Assembly (NCBI GenBank): GCA_934229535.1
Contig: CAKQDS010000012.1
Location: 1 to 48,143, forward strand
Length of the DNA stretch: 48,143 bases
Reading direction: 5' to 3'
From: an uncultured Anaeroplasmataceae bacterium
GTDB taxonomy: Bacteria > Bacillota_I > Bacilli_A > Acholeplasmatales > Anaeroplasmataceae
The notes below the pieces were generated by a model, which had not been told where the DNA came from, did no database searches, and worked only from the letters and a program-made list of their open reading frames with translations. The translations under genes and the position numbers were made by a program. Shown here in pieces: positions 14,697 to 22,828 of this stretch; the stretch's first letter is position 1; each line of letters opens with the position of its first letter.

Positions 14697-15638
14697 ATGA
14701 ATCGAACAGCACTTTGTATAAAAACATTATTAAAATTATATAGTAGAGATGTTGTTAATACTAAGGAATTAGCACTTTATTTAGAGTGCAATGAAAGAAA
14801 TGTTAGAGAATATATTAAAGAATTAAGAACAGCAGGCTATAACATAACATCGACTAAAGGAATAAATGGTGGATATATATTAGATAAAGAGGAGTTTTTT
14901 CCTCAAATTAGATTAACTAGTGAAGAAATAAATTCCATTGAAGCAGCTATGCTTTATTTAAGCAAAAAGAATGATTTTATAGCAAAGGATGATTTTACCT
15001 TAGCTATTAATAAAATCTTAGTTAGTTCAAGAAACAAAAAAAATGAATTTGATGAAATTCGTATTGTTGAAAAATATCCTTTAGCAATGGATAATGCAAG
15101 ATTAAAGGAAATTCATGATATTTTTAGTGAGGCAATAACTAATTCAAATAAGGTTATGGTAAAATATGCTGCTGTTAATGGTAGTAAAAAGGAATATATT
15201 TTGGAGCCGTATAAATGCTTTATTTATAATAATTATTGGTATGTTTTAGCATGGAATGAAATGATTAAGAATGCTGATCCAATTGGAATGTATAAGCTTA
15301 ATCGCTTTGAAGAAATAAAAATGCTTGATGATAAATTTATAAGGCTTAAAACCTTTGATGAAAAGAAATATATAAATGATTCATCATTAAATATTAATAA
15401 AATTCACGTGATGATTCGCTTTAAGGATGTTAATATGGCAATTCAGGAAAGAATATATGGTGATAAGCAGCAGTTGATTTTAGAAAGTGACAATTCCATT
15501 ATACTAGATTGCTATATGAATGAATTTGATGCAATTACGTTAGCTTTAAGCTATGGAGAAAATGCCAAAGTTATTTATCCTGAGGAATTAGTTTGCAAAA
15601 TGAAAAATAAAATAACGAATATGTTAAAACAATATTAA
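14697..15638 (+). CDS. HTH and WYL-domain transcriptional regulator
   Basis: A 313-residue YafY-like protein: an N-terminal HTH_11-type winged helix (about 1-60, with VNTKELALYLECNERNVREY) and a central to C-terminal WYL region (about 135-230) whose signature region here reads NNYWYVLAWNE and MYKLNRFEEI. WYL domains bind nucleic acid or small ligands and often control stress, SOS or defence genes. AGGTGAT before the ATG at 14697 decides the start; a TTG at 14676 falls within the terminator. No promoter is visible after the terminator, so it may depend on readthrough or a promoter within cvfB. Confidence 0.8.
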   Translation: MNRTALCIKTLLKLYSRDVVNTKELALYLECNERNVREYIKELRTAGYNITSTKGINGGYILDKEEFFPQIRLTSEEINSIEAAMLYLSKKNDFIAKDDFTLAINKILVSSRNKKNEFDEIRIVEKYPLAMDNARLKEIHDIFSEAITNSNKVMVKYAAVNGSKKEYILEPYKCFIYNNYWYVLAWNEMIKNADPIGMYKLNRFEEIKMLDDKFIRLKTFDEKKYINDSSLNINKIHVMIRFKDVNMAIQERIYGDKQQLILESDNSIILDCYMNEFDAITLALSYGENAKVIYPEELVCKMKNKITNMLKQY

Positions 15639-15655
15639 AAAAAGACTAATTTTTC

Positions 15656-15663
15656 AAGCGCTT
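15656..15663. promoter_or_regulatory. Weak cre-like core AAGCGCTT
   Basis: The 8-base palindrome AAGCGCTT lies about 30 bases upstream of the -10 of the exporter-like gene. It shares its centre with the site at 13172 but has poor outer positions (about 11 of 14), so the call is weak. Confidence 0.25.
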
Positions 15664-15688
15664 TATTATTTTAATAAAAGGTAAAATA

Positions 15689-15697
15689 TGCTATAAT
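15689..15697 (+). promoter_or_regulatory. Extended -10 promoter
   Basis: TGCTATAAT (15689-15697), with no clear -35 box, 31 bases before the ATG at 15729. Confidence 0.5.
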
Positions 15698-15728
15698 AGT
15701 TTTGCTATATTTTAAAAGAGGTGGTAGT

Positions 15729-17144
15729 ATGCCTAGAATTGGGCTTAGAAACATAAAAACTGCGATTGCAGTATTTCTATGCTTGGCTTTATTTATTGTT
15801 TTAATGGGGATAGATTATTTAATAAATGGCTCCTTCATTCAAGCAACTAAATGGTATACTCCTTTTTTTGCAGCAATAGCGGCAGCATATAGTGTGGCAC
15901 CAAATAAGGAAACAAGCCTTAAGCAGGCCAAGGTTAGAATAATTGCTTCTATTATAGGTGGATTATTTGGAATAGCTATCGTTTTTATTTATACTAAATT
16001 GTTTAATAAAAATTGGCCATTTAGCCAAATAAATGCGTTTGGTAAGGTTGACTATAATGGTAGTAGTGAAAGCTTCATTTTAAGCTTTATTTTTCCATCA
16101 ATATTAGTGCTATTAAGTAGTGTTTTTGTTATCTATATTTGCTTACTTACAAAGCAAAAAAATGCTGCCTTTGTTTCAGTGTTAACATTAACTGCAGTTA
16201 TGTGTAGTCTAGGAACTGATCCTATAATATATGGATTTAATAGAATACTTTCAACTATAATAGGTGTTTTATTTGCCTTGGCAGTAAATTTATTCCATAT
16301 TCCGCATCATAAAAATGTTAATGATTTATATGTTGTGGGCATTGATGGAATATATTCAACTGACGATAAAAAGGTTGATGGTTATATTAATTATACATTA
16401 AATAATTTAGCTTATTATAAGGCAAATATTTGTCTTTTTACAACAAAGACACCTACTACCTTAATTCCAATGCTTAATAATGTTAAACTAAATGCACCCA
16501 TTCTTTGTATGAGTGGTGCGGCTTTGTATGATACTAATAACAAAAAGTATTTATATGAAGAAAAAATCAAGGCGGATGTTGCTAATAAAATTAGAAATTC
16601 TCTTGAGGAAAAAGGAATAACACCAATTGTAAACTTAATTGACGAAAATGTCTTGTACACTTATTGTGAATGTGCTAATAACGAAATGATGAAGGTCTAT
16701 TTTGATGAACGCAGAAATTCAGCTTACAGTTGTTTTGTTCCTCATAAGGCTCCATATGCTGATGTTTTATATATGGTTTTGATTGTTAAAAAGGATAGAG
16801 TTGATAATTTTTTAACAATGTTAAAAGAAATAGGCGTAGATGATCAAATAAAGATTTTAATGTATGATTTTTATAGCCTAGATGGTGTTTATAGCGATTA
16901 TAAATATATAAAAATTTATAATAAGAATATAACAAAGCTTAATGCATTAGATTACATTAATAATAAAGGTAAAAAAGTGGGAATCATTACTGATGATAAT
17001 GCTTCACATTTAGCCTTAAATGTTGATTATTGTGTAACAACAGAGTCTAATGTAGATAATTGTAGTCAGGTAATAAAAAAGAATAATGCAGAATTTGTAT
17101 TTAGAAAATTAAAGCATTTGTTTTTCAAAAGAAATAAGGAGTGA
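15729..17144 (+). CDS. Aromatic acid exporter-like membrane domain fused to degenerate HAD domain
   Basis: A 471-residue two-part protein. Residues 1-195 match the ArAE_1/FUSC-type membrane domain (GLRNIKTAIAVFL, WYTPFFAAIAAAYS, then RIIASIIGGLFGI) with about six hydrophobic segments. Residues about 200-465 have the layout of a Cof-type HAD phosphatase, but the catalytic motif is GIDGI (204-208), so the nucleophile Asp is Gly204 while Asp206 remains; the later motif survives as TDDNASHLALN. The soluble part is therefore probably a pseudo-phosphatase, perhaps a cytoplasmic sensor. GAGGTGG precedes the ATG at 15729. It ends in TGA, six bases before sufC. Confidence 0.7.
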   Translation: MPRIGLRNIKTAIAVFLCLALFIVLMGIDYLINGSFIQATKWYTPFFAAIAAAYSVAPNKETSLKQAKVRIIASIIGGLFGIAIVFIYTKLFNKNWPFSQINAFGKVDYNGSSESFILSFIFPSILVLLSSVFVIYICLLTKQKNAAFVSVLTLTAVMCSLGTDPIIYGFNRILSTIIGVLFALAVNLFHIPHHKNVNDLYVVGIDGIYSTDDKKVDGYINYTLNNLAYYKANICLFTTKTPTTLIPMLNNVKLNAPILCMSGAALYDTNNKKYLYEEKIKADVANKIRNSLEEKGITPIVNLIDENVLYTYCECANNEMMKVYFDERRNSAYSCFVPHKAPYADVLYMVLIVKKDRVDNFLTMLKEIGVDDQIKILMYDFYSLDGVYSDYKYIKIYNKNITKLNALDYINNKGKKVGIITDDNASHLALNVDYCVTTESNVDNCSQVIKKNNAEFVFRKLKHLFFKRNKE

Positions 17145-17149
17145 TTAAT

Positions 17150-17974
17150 ATGGCATCAATTTTAGAGGTTAAAGATTTATATGCTAGAGTTGAAGAAAAA
17201 GAAATATTAAAGGGTGTTAATTTAACAATAAAAACTGGTGAGGTCCATGCTATAATGGGCCCAAATGGAACAGGTAAATCAACATTATCAAGTGTTATTA
17301 TGGGTCAGCCTAAATATGATGTTACTAGTGGTGATATTCTTTTAGATGGAAAAAGCATTTTAAATATGCCAGTTGATGAAAGAGCTAGACTAGGTTTATT
17401 TTTAGCTTATCAATATCCAGCTGAGGTTCCAGGAGTTACAAATTCTGATTTTATACGTCAGGCTTTAAAAGCTAAAAATGGCGAGGCAGTTAGTCTGTTT
17501 AAATTTATTAGAGAATATGATAAGGCCTGTGAGGAATTAAAGATGCCTAGGGATTTACCACATCGATTTTTAAATGATGGCTTTAGTGGTGGCGAAAAGA
17601 AACGTAATGAGATTCTTCAAATGAAAATGCTAAAGCCTAAGTTTGCTATCTTAGATGAAATTGATTCTGGACTTGATGTTGATGCCCTTCGTATTGTTGG
17701 CGAAAATGTAAGTAGTATGGTTAACGAAAATTTTGGTTGTTTATTAATTACTCATTATGAAAGGCTATTGGACTATATTGTTCCTGATTATGTGCATATA
17801 ATGATTAATGGAGCTATAGTTAAAACTGGTGGAAAAGAATTGATTGAAAAAATTGATTCTGAGGGTTACGATTGGGTTAAAAAGGAACTTGGTATCGAAT
17901 TTGAAGAGGAAGCTGATTACCGTCCTCATGTAATTCTTGGTTCTTGTGCAAGGGCAAAAAAAGATGAAAAGTAA
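17150..17974 (+). CDS. sufC: SufC, ATPase of the SUF iron-sulfur assembly complex
   Basis: A 274-residue ABC-type ATPase with Walker A GPNGTGKST (37-45), the SufC-specific LAYQYPAEVPGV, signature FSGGEKKRNEI and Walker B FAILDEIDSGLD, with H-loop ITHY. SufC binds SufB and SufD and drives cluster assembly in the cytoplasm. The ATG at 17150 follows AAGGAG. After the usual end of SufC there is an extra tail of about 20 residues containing a Cys (GSCARAKKDEK). It is the first gene of sufC-D-S-U-B, starting six bases after the exporter-like gene, with no visible promoter of its own. Confidence 0.95.
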   Translation: MASILEVKDLYARVEEKEILKGVNLTIKTGEVHAIMGPNGTGKSTLSSVIMGQPKYDVTSGDILLDGKSILNMPVDERARLGLFLAYQYPAEVPGVTNSDFIRQALKAKNGEAVSLFKFIREYDKACEELKMPRDLPHRFLNDGFSGGEKKRNEILQMKMLKPKFAILDEIDSGLDVDALRIVGENVSSMVNENFGCLLITHYERLLDYIVPDYVHIMINGAIVKTGGKELIEKIDSEGYDWVKKELGIEFEEEADYRPHVILGSCARAKKDEK

Positions 17975-18722
17975 TTTGGATATATTAGCTGGTGATTTGG
18001 TAATTAAAGGTAGAAAAGATTCTATCATTACAAAATATGAAAATAACGATATTTATATTAAGATAAAGGACAATGCTAATATTTTTATACCTAAAACTAA
18101 AAAAAATATTCATATTGAGGCTTTAGAAAATACTAAAAGTGATATTTTTATGACATCTAATATGAATACATATGTAGATATTTTTGGTGGTGCTAGTATT
18201 ACATTTAAAATTGTTGAGCTTGAAAAATCAGAAGCTATATTTAAATGTAATTTAAATGAAGCATTAGCAAATGTTGAAATTAATACGCTTGTAATAACTA
18301 GTCAAAATGTAATTATGCATCAAGAGGTATATCATAAAGCAATTAATACTACAAGTCTTATTTCTAATTATGGTGTTGCGGCCAATTATGGACAAATAAG
18401 CTTTGATACAACTGGAAAAATCTACAATAAAATGAGTAATTCAAATTGTCGTCAATTAAGTAAGGGATTTATTTTAGGTGATGAGGCAAAAATTACTTCT
18501 AAACCAATTTTATTAATTGATGAATATGACGTAAAGGCTTATCATGGAGCAGCTATTGGAAAGATGAATGAGGATGATTTATTCTATTTAATGAGTCGTG
18601 GTTTAACACGAAATGAAGCATATTCTTTAGTTTTAGATGGAATCTTGCAGCAATATTTATCTTCAATTGAGGATGAAGCTATAAAAAATGCATTGGAAGA
18701 AAAAATTCATAATATTTTATAG
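17964..18722 (+). CDS. sufD: SufD, short form
   Basis: A 252-residue SufB/SufD-family scaffold protein. The beta-helix core is visible, and the C terminus reads LFYLMSRGLTRNEAYSLVLD, the hallmark end of SufD/SufB. It is well below the usual 300-430 residues, with the missing length mainly at the N terminus. In the SufBC2D complex SufD partners SufB. The ATG at 17964 lies within the end of sufC (11-base overlap); an earlier in-frame start at 17937 gives only nine more residues and no better ribosome site. Position between sufC and sufS supports the call. Confidence 0.8.
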   Translation: MKSNLDILAGDLVIKGRKDSIITKYENNDIYIKIKDNANIFIPKTKKNIHIEALENTKSDIFMTSNMNTYVDIFGGASITFKIVELEKSEAIFKCNLNEALANVEINTLVITSQNVIMHQEVYHKAINTTSLISNYGVAANYGQISFDTTGKIYNKMSNSNCRQLSKGFILGDEAKITSKPILLIDEYDVKAYHGAAIGKMNEDDLFYLMSRGLTRNEAYSLVLDGILQQYLSSIEDEAIKNALEEKIHNIL

Positions 18723-18734
18723 GGGATGCATAAA

Positions 18735-19943
18735 ATGATTGATACTAATAAAATAAGAAAAATGTTTAGGGTTTATGATGAAAATCCTAATTTAGTATAT
18801 TTAGATAGCGCAGCTTCTGCGTTAAAGCCTGATTTTGTTAATAAAAAGGTTTATGATTTTAATTCCTTTAATGGAGTTAATGTTCATAGAGGTGTATACG
18901 AATTATCATATGAAGCGACTAATATGTATGAGGAAGCAAGACAAAAGGTTGCTAATTTCATAAATTCCCCATTTGACTCTGTAGTATTTACAAGAGGAGC
19001 TTCTGATGCTTTGAATTTGGTTGCCCTAAGCTATGGAATGCAAAATATTAAACCAGGAGATGAGATAGTTACGTCTCTTTTAGAGCATCATTCATCACAT
19101 ATGCCTTGGTTTAATGTTGCAAAGAAGAAGGGAGCAATTATTAAATATGTTCCTCTTGATGAAAATAATATGATAACTATTGATAATTTTAAGAGTGTTT
19201 TAACAGATAAGACAAAGGTAGTAGCTATTACCTATGTATCAAATGTTATGGGTTATGTTTCACCAATAAAGGAAATTATTAAGCTTGCTCATGAAAAAAA
19301 TGCTATTGTAAGTCTTGATGCAGCTCAAGCTGTACCTCATATGAAAATAGATGTTAAAGATTTAGATTGTGATTTCTTAAGTTTTTCTGGCCATAAGATG
19401 TGTGCACCATTTGGTGTTGGTGTTTTGTATGGTAAAAAAGAATTACTTGATATGATGGAGCCTGTTGAATTTGGTGGCGATATGGCTGATACAGTTATGA
19501 TGGATAATCAAACATATAAGGATGCTCCTTACAAATTTGAAACAGGAACTCCTATGATTAGTGAAGTTATTGGTCTTGGCTATGCTTGTGATTTTTTAAA
19601 TTCAATTGGTATTGAAGAAATTGAACGCCATGAGAATATGCTTGCTCTTGAGGCTAAAAGAAGATTATCACAAATTAAAGGTGTAACGGTTTATAATATG
19701 AAAGCAACAACAGGAGTTATAGCTTTTAATATTGATGGAGTGCATCCTCATGATGCTGCATCAGTATTTGATAAAAATAATGTGTGCATTAGAGCGGGAC
19801 ATCATTGTGCTCAGCTTATTACTAGACATTTAGGTGTTCTTGGTACGCTTAGAGCTTCATTTTATATGTATAATGATTTAAAAGATGTTGATAAATTAGT
19901 AGAAAGTGCTAAAGAAGCAGTAGAGTTCTTTGGCCAATTTTAG
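18735..19943 (+). CDS. sufS: SufS cysteine desulfurase
   Basis: A 402-residue class V PLP aminotransferase-like desulfurase. The PLP lysine is Lys221 in FSGHKMCAPFGVG, the catalytic cysteine is Cys358 in RAGHHCAQ, and an N-terminal YLDSAASALKP and a mid-protein SLDAAQAVPH are present. It releases sulfur from cysteine as persulfide and hands it to SufU. AGGGG precedes the ATG at 18735; an ATG at 18726 abuts that site and is unlikely. Length and motifs are normal. Confidence 0.95.
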   Translation: MIDTNKIRKMFRVYDENPNLVYLDSAASALKPDFVNKKVYDFNSFNGVNVHRGVYELSYEATNMYEEARQKVANFINSPFDSVVFTRGASDALNLVALSYGMQNIKPGDEIVTSLLEHHSSHMPWFNVAKKKGAIIKYVPLDENNMITIDNFKSVLTDKTKVVAITYVSNVMGYVSPIKEIIKLAHEKNAIVSLDAAQAVPHMKIDVKDLDCDFLSFSGHKMCAPFGVGVLYGKKELLDMMEPVEFGGDMADTVMMDNQTYKDAPYKFETGTPMISEVIGLGYACDFLNSIGIEEIERHENMLALEAKRRLSQIKGVTVYNMKATTGVIAFNIDGVHPHDAASVFDKNNVCIRAGHHCAQLITRHLGVLGTLRASFYMYNDLKDVDKLVESAKEAVEFFGQF

Positions 19944-19954
19944 AGGTGAATTTT

Positions 19955-20380
19955 ATGGACCTACAGGAATTATATCGTATGGTAATAATGGATCATTACA
20001 AAAATCCTCATAATAAAGGACTTGTTGATTTAGATGGTTATAAAAAATTACATTTGAATAATCCTTCATGCGGTGATGATATGACAGTTGAGGTTAAATT
20101 AAATGGTGATGTTATTGAGGATATTCGTCAGGATGGTCATGGTTGCTCAATATGCTGCTCATCAGCCTCAGTAATGAGTGAGCTTTTAAAGGGTAAAACT
20201 AAGGAAGAGGCAACAAAGCTTGTTGAAAAATTCTATGCAATTGTAACAGGAGCAAGCGTAGATAATGAGGACGAGCTTGAAGAGGCCTTAGCATATAAGG
20301 GAGTTAGTCAATTCCCTGCTCGTGTTAAATGTGCAACTCTTGCTTGGAAGGCCTTTGAACGTGCAATAAAGGAGGAATAA
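19955..20380 (+). CDS. sufU: SufU sulfur acceptor
   Basis: A 141-residue SufU with the zinc site and acceptor cysteine seen in the Bacillus protein: Cys39 and Asp41 in NPSCGDD, Cys64 in GHGCSICCSS and Cys126 in RVKCATLAW. The SufU-specific insertion between the second and third cysteine regions is present, separating it from IscU. It accepts persulfide from SufS. AGAGGTG precedes the ATG at 19955. Its stop overlaps the sufB start by one base. Confidence 0.93.
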   Translation: MDLQELYRMVIMDHYKNPHNKGLVDLDGYKKLHLNNPSCGDDMTVEVKLNGDVIEDIRQDGHGCSICCSSASVMSELLKGKTKEEATKLVEKFYAIVTGASVDNEDELEEALAYKGVSQFPARVKCATLAWKAFERAIKEE

Positions 20381-21783
20381 TGATGGATAATAAAAAAGAT
20401 GACATTATATCCGATTATAAATATGGTTTTAGAACTGAGACTAAAAGTGTAATAGATAGTGGTAAAGGATTATCTAAAGACGTTGTTGAATTTATTTCTA
20501 AAGCTAAGGGCGAACCAGATTGGATGAGAGAATTTAGATTAAAAAGCTATGAAACATTCTTAAAGCTTAATAATCCATCTTGGGGACCAGATTTATCAAT
20601 GATTGATTTTAATGATTATACATATTATATTAAATCAACCAAGAATACCGAAAATGATTGGAATGATGTGCCAAAGGAAATAAAGGATACATTTGAAAAA
20701 TTAGGTATACCTGAGGCAGAACATAAATTTTTATCGGGAACATCAACTCAATTTGAAAGTGAAGTTGTTTATCATAACAATTTAAAGGAATTAGATGATA
20801 AAGGTGTTATATTTTGCGATACTGATACAGCCTTAAGAAAATATCCGGATTTATTAAAGAAGTATTTTGGTAAGCTTGTTCCACCAACTGATAACAAATA
20901 TGCAGCATTAAATAGTGCTGTTTGGAGTGGTGGTTCATTTATTTATGTTCCAAAAGGCGTTAAGCTATCAAAGCCTGTTCAATCATATTTTAGAATTAAT
21001 TCAGAAAGAATGGGACAATTTGAAAGAACACTAATTATTGTTGATGATGATGCCGATATTCATTATGTAGAAGGATGTACAGCACCACTTTATTCAAAAG
21101 ATAGCCTTCATGCAGCTGTCGTTGAAATATTTGTTGGAAAAAGAGCTCATTGTCGTTATTCTACAGTACAAAATTGGGCAAATAATATTGTCAATCTAGT
21201 AACAAAAAGAACATTAGTAGATGATTATGGTCATATGGAATGGATTGATGGTAATATTGGCGCTGGCTTAAATATGAAATATCCTTGTTGTGTTTTACAG
21301 GGCTATAAATCTAAAGGAACAACAGTTAGTATTGCCTTTGCAGGAGAAAATCAGCTTCAGGATACAGGAGCAAAAATGATTCATTTAGGTGAAGGCTCAA
21401 CCTCAAATATCATTTCTAAATCTATTTGTCGTGGTGGTGGCAAGGTTAATTATCGTGGTCTTGTAAGCTGTGGTAAAAAGGCTAAAGGTGCTAAAGCGCA
21501 TGTTGAATGTGATACCTTAATCCTAGATGAGCTTTCAAGCTCAGATACAATTCCTACTAATACAGGTATGAATAATGATATGTATATTGAGCATGAAGCT
21601 ACAGTTTCAAAGGTAAATGAAGAACAATTATTTTATATGATGAGTAGAGGCTTGACGGAAGTTGAAGCAACAGAAATGATTGTTATGGGATTTATTGAAC
21701 CATTTAGTAAAGAGCTTCCTATGGAATATGCTGTTGAGCTTAATCGCTTAATTAAGCTTGAAATGACCGATTCAATAGGCTAG
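20380..21783 (+). CDS. sufB: SufB scaffold protein
   Basis: A 467-residue SufB, normal in length. It has the N-terminal YKYGFRTETKSVID region, WSGGSFIYVPKGVKL, VEGCTAPLYSKDSLH, a Gly-rich beta-helix with KSICRGGGKVNYRG, and the end FYMMSRGLTEVEATEMIVMG. SufB, with SufC and SufD, builds the Fe-S cluster. The start is ATGATG after AAAGGAGG; the second ATG (20383) has the more usual spacing, so either may be used. It is the last gene of the suf operon and is followed by a terminator. Confidence 0.95.
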   Translation: MMDNKKDDIISDYKYGFRTETKSVIDSGKGLSKDVVEFISKAKGEPDWMREFRLKSYETFLKLNNPSWGPDLSMIDFNDYTYYIKSTKNTENDWNDVPKEIKDTFEKLGIPEAEHKFLSGTSTQFESEVVYHNNLKELDDKGVIFCDTDTALRKYPDLLKKYFGKLVPPTDNKYAALNSAVWSGGSFIYVPKGVKLSKPVQSYFRINSERMGQFERTLIIVDDDADIHYVEGCTAPLYSKDSLHAAVVEIFVGKRAHCRYSTVQNWANNIVNLVTKRTLVDDYGHMEWIDGNIGAGLNMKYPCCVLQGYKSKGTTVSIAFAGENQLQDTGAKMIHLGEGSTSNIISKSICRGGGKVNYRGLVSCGKKAKGAKAHVECDTLILDELSSSDTIPTNTGMNNDMYIEHEATVSKVNEEQLFYMMSRGLTEVEATEMIVMGFIEPFSKELPMEYAVELNRLIKLEMTDSIG

Positions 21784-21795
21784 AATTTATATGAT

Positions 21796-21829
21796 GATCA
21801 TTAGAATTAAAATCTAATGGTCTTTTTTT
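21796..21829 (+). terminator. Intrinsic terminator after the suf operon
   Basis: GATCATTAGA (21796-21805) pairs with TCTAATGGTC (21813-21822) with one wobble, then seven T. Confidence 0.8.
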
Positions 21830-21858
21830 ATGCAAATAATAGTTTTATAAAAAAACTG

Positions 21859-21886
21859 TTGACAAAAGCACTGTAAATTATATAAT
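21859..21886 (+). promoter_or_regulatory. Sigma-A promoter
   Basis: TTGACA (21859-21864), 16-base spacer, TATAAT (21881-21886), 40 bases before the next start codon. Confidence 0.75.
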
Positions 21887-21926
21887 AAAGATATAGTTAT
21901 AAAATATTTATAGAAGTGGTGAGTTT

Positions 21927-22133
21927 ATGAAAAGTTTAAGTAAAACCTTTGTAGGTATGGTTTATCCTATGTTAATTTCTTTATTTATATTTTGTTTTGT
22001 TTCTGCCTTTGTAAGTGGAGATGATCTTGAAACGTTACAAATTGTAACCTTGATTTTTACTATGTTTTTTGGTTTTCTTTTTGTAATAGGCTTTGTTTTA
22101 AATATTATATATAATATAAAGAACAAGGAATAA
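21927..22133 (+). CDS. Small two-helix membrane protein
   Basis: A 68-residue protein with two hydrophobic helices (about 8-30 and 38-62) around a short acidic loop (GDDLETL), ending KNKE. The family is not recognised. It has its own consensus promoter, a GTGGTGAG ribosome site 5 bases before the ATG, and its own terminator, so it is probably a real single-gene unit and not a chance frame. Confidence 0.65.
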   Translation: MKSLSKTFVGMVYPMLISLFIFCFVSAFVSGDDLETLQIVTLIFTMFFGFLFVIGFVLNIIYNIKNKE

Positions 22134-22158
22134 AAAGATAGAATAATTAAATTAGTTG

Positions 22159-22182
22159 AAAAGGATAGAAATATCCTTTTTT
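22159..22182 (+). terminator. Intrinsic terminator
   Basis: AAAAGGATA (22159-22167), loop GAAA, TATCCTTTT (22172-22180) and a T run. Confidence 0.75.
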
Positions 22183-22183
22183 G

Positions 22184-22320
22184 TTCGTAAATAGGAATGT
22201 ATTTTTGACTTGTTTTTTTATTTGTTTGTAAGCGTTAGATAAGGTGCGTTTCATAGCACAACTGTTGCGAAATATATTTCAAAGCAATACTAAAAAAATC
22301 TATTAGAGCTTTATACTAAG
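22184..22320 (+). other. Gap with a cre-like site and no gene
   Basis: No usable reading frame is seen here; all frames have stops. TGTAAGCGTTAGAT (22227-22240) matches 13 of 14 positions of the CcpA consensus TGWAARCGYTWNCW. It may be the surviving control region of the decayed transporter gene that follows. Confidence 0.4.
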
Positions 22321-22332
22321 ACAAAAAAATCT

Positions 22333-22647
22333 TTGGATTATGGAATGACTAGATTAGTAATTATTTGTTCGACATATTACTTGTGTGGAATTTTGAATGT
22401 AATGGTTGGAGGATTACGTGGTCTTGGTTATTCAATTGCACCAATGATTGTTTTAATTATGGTAGCATGTGTATTTAGACTTGTTTGGATATATACTATT
22501 TTTAAAGCCTATCATACATTAAATATTTTATATATATCATATCCAATATCGTGGTTTATTACGTGATTAATTCATATCATATGCTATATAATAATTTATA
22601 ATAAAATTAAGAAAAAGAATTTTAACATAACAGAAGGTCAACTTTAA
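22333..22647 (+). pseudogene. C-terminal remnant of a MATE-family multidrug transporter
   Basis: The frame encodes a MATE C-terminal half signature: TRLVIICSTYYLCGILNVM, then GGLRGLGYSIAPMIV and RLVWIYTIF, ending SYPISWFIT at a TGA (22564-22566). The same frame continues after the TGA with a typical last MATE helix (LIHIICYIIIYNKIKKK) to TAA at 22645-22647, which lies inside a terminator. About three quarters of the gene is missing upstream, with stops in the frame by 22291. The remnant therefore has a lost N terminus and a nonsense codon. Other genes here use TGG for Trp and TGA as stop, so this is decay and not recoding. Confidence 0.75.
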
Positions 22648-22663
22648 ATGACCTTCTTTTTTT
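22632..22663 (+). terminator. Terminator of the former MATE gene
   Basis: GAAGGTCA (22633-22640), TGACCTTC (22649-22656) and seven T. A weaker hairpin, CCGAAT/ATTCGG at 22684-22698, follows. Confidence 0.8.
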
Positions 22664-22757
22664 ATAATTATAAAATTATTTAGCCGAATAAAATTCGGTT
22701 TATTTAATAGATGATAATTAATAAACATAAATAATGCGAAAAAATATATTTAATATG

Positions 22758-22786
22758 TTGACATCATCATACTATCGGTGTATAAT
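22758..22786 (+). promoter_or_regulatory. Consensus promoter of the secreted-protein/ABC operon
   Basis: TTGACA (22758-22763), 17-base spacer, TATAAT (22781-22786), 43 bases before the first gene. No other promoter or terminator is seen until 30572, so all five downstream genes probably share it. Confidence 0.8.
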
Positions 22787-22828
22787 GTGTTTAATAAATT
22801 ATTTTTTATGTTTAAGGGAGTTGAAATT

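Noticed and set aside
22564..22566. In-frame TGA in the MATE frame as a sign that TGA encodes Trp
   Set aside because: Other genes encode Trp with TGG, and several intact genes (3262, 13087, 13689, 17144, 30569) end in TGA with neighbours or terminators placed accordingly. The MATE frame also lacks its N terminus, so decay is simpler.
22684..22698. Hairpin CCGAAT/ATTCGG as a separate terminator
   Set aside because: The stem is six base pairs and the T run is interrupted. The stronger terminator at 22632-22663 already ends the upstream unit.
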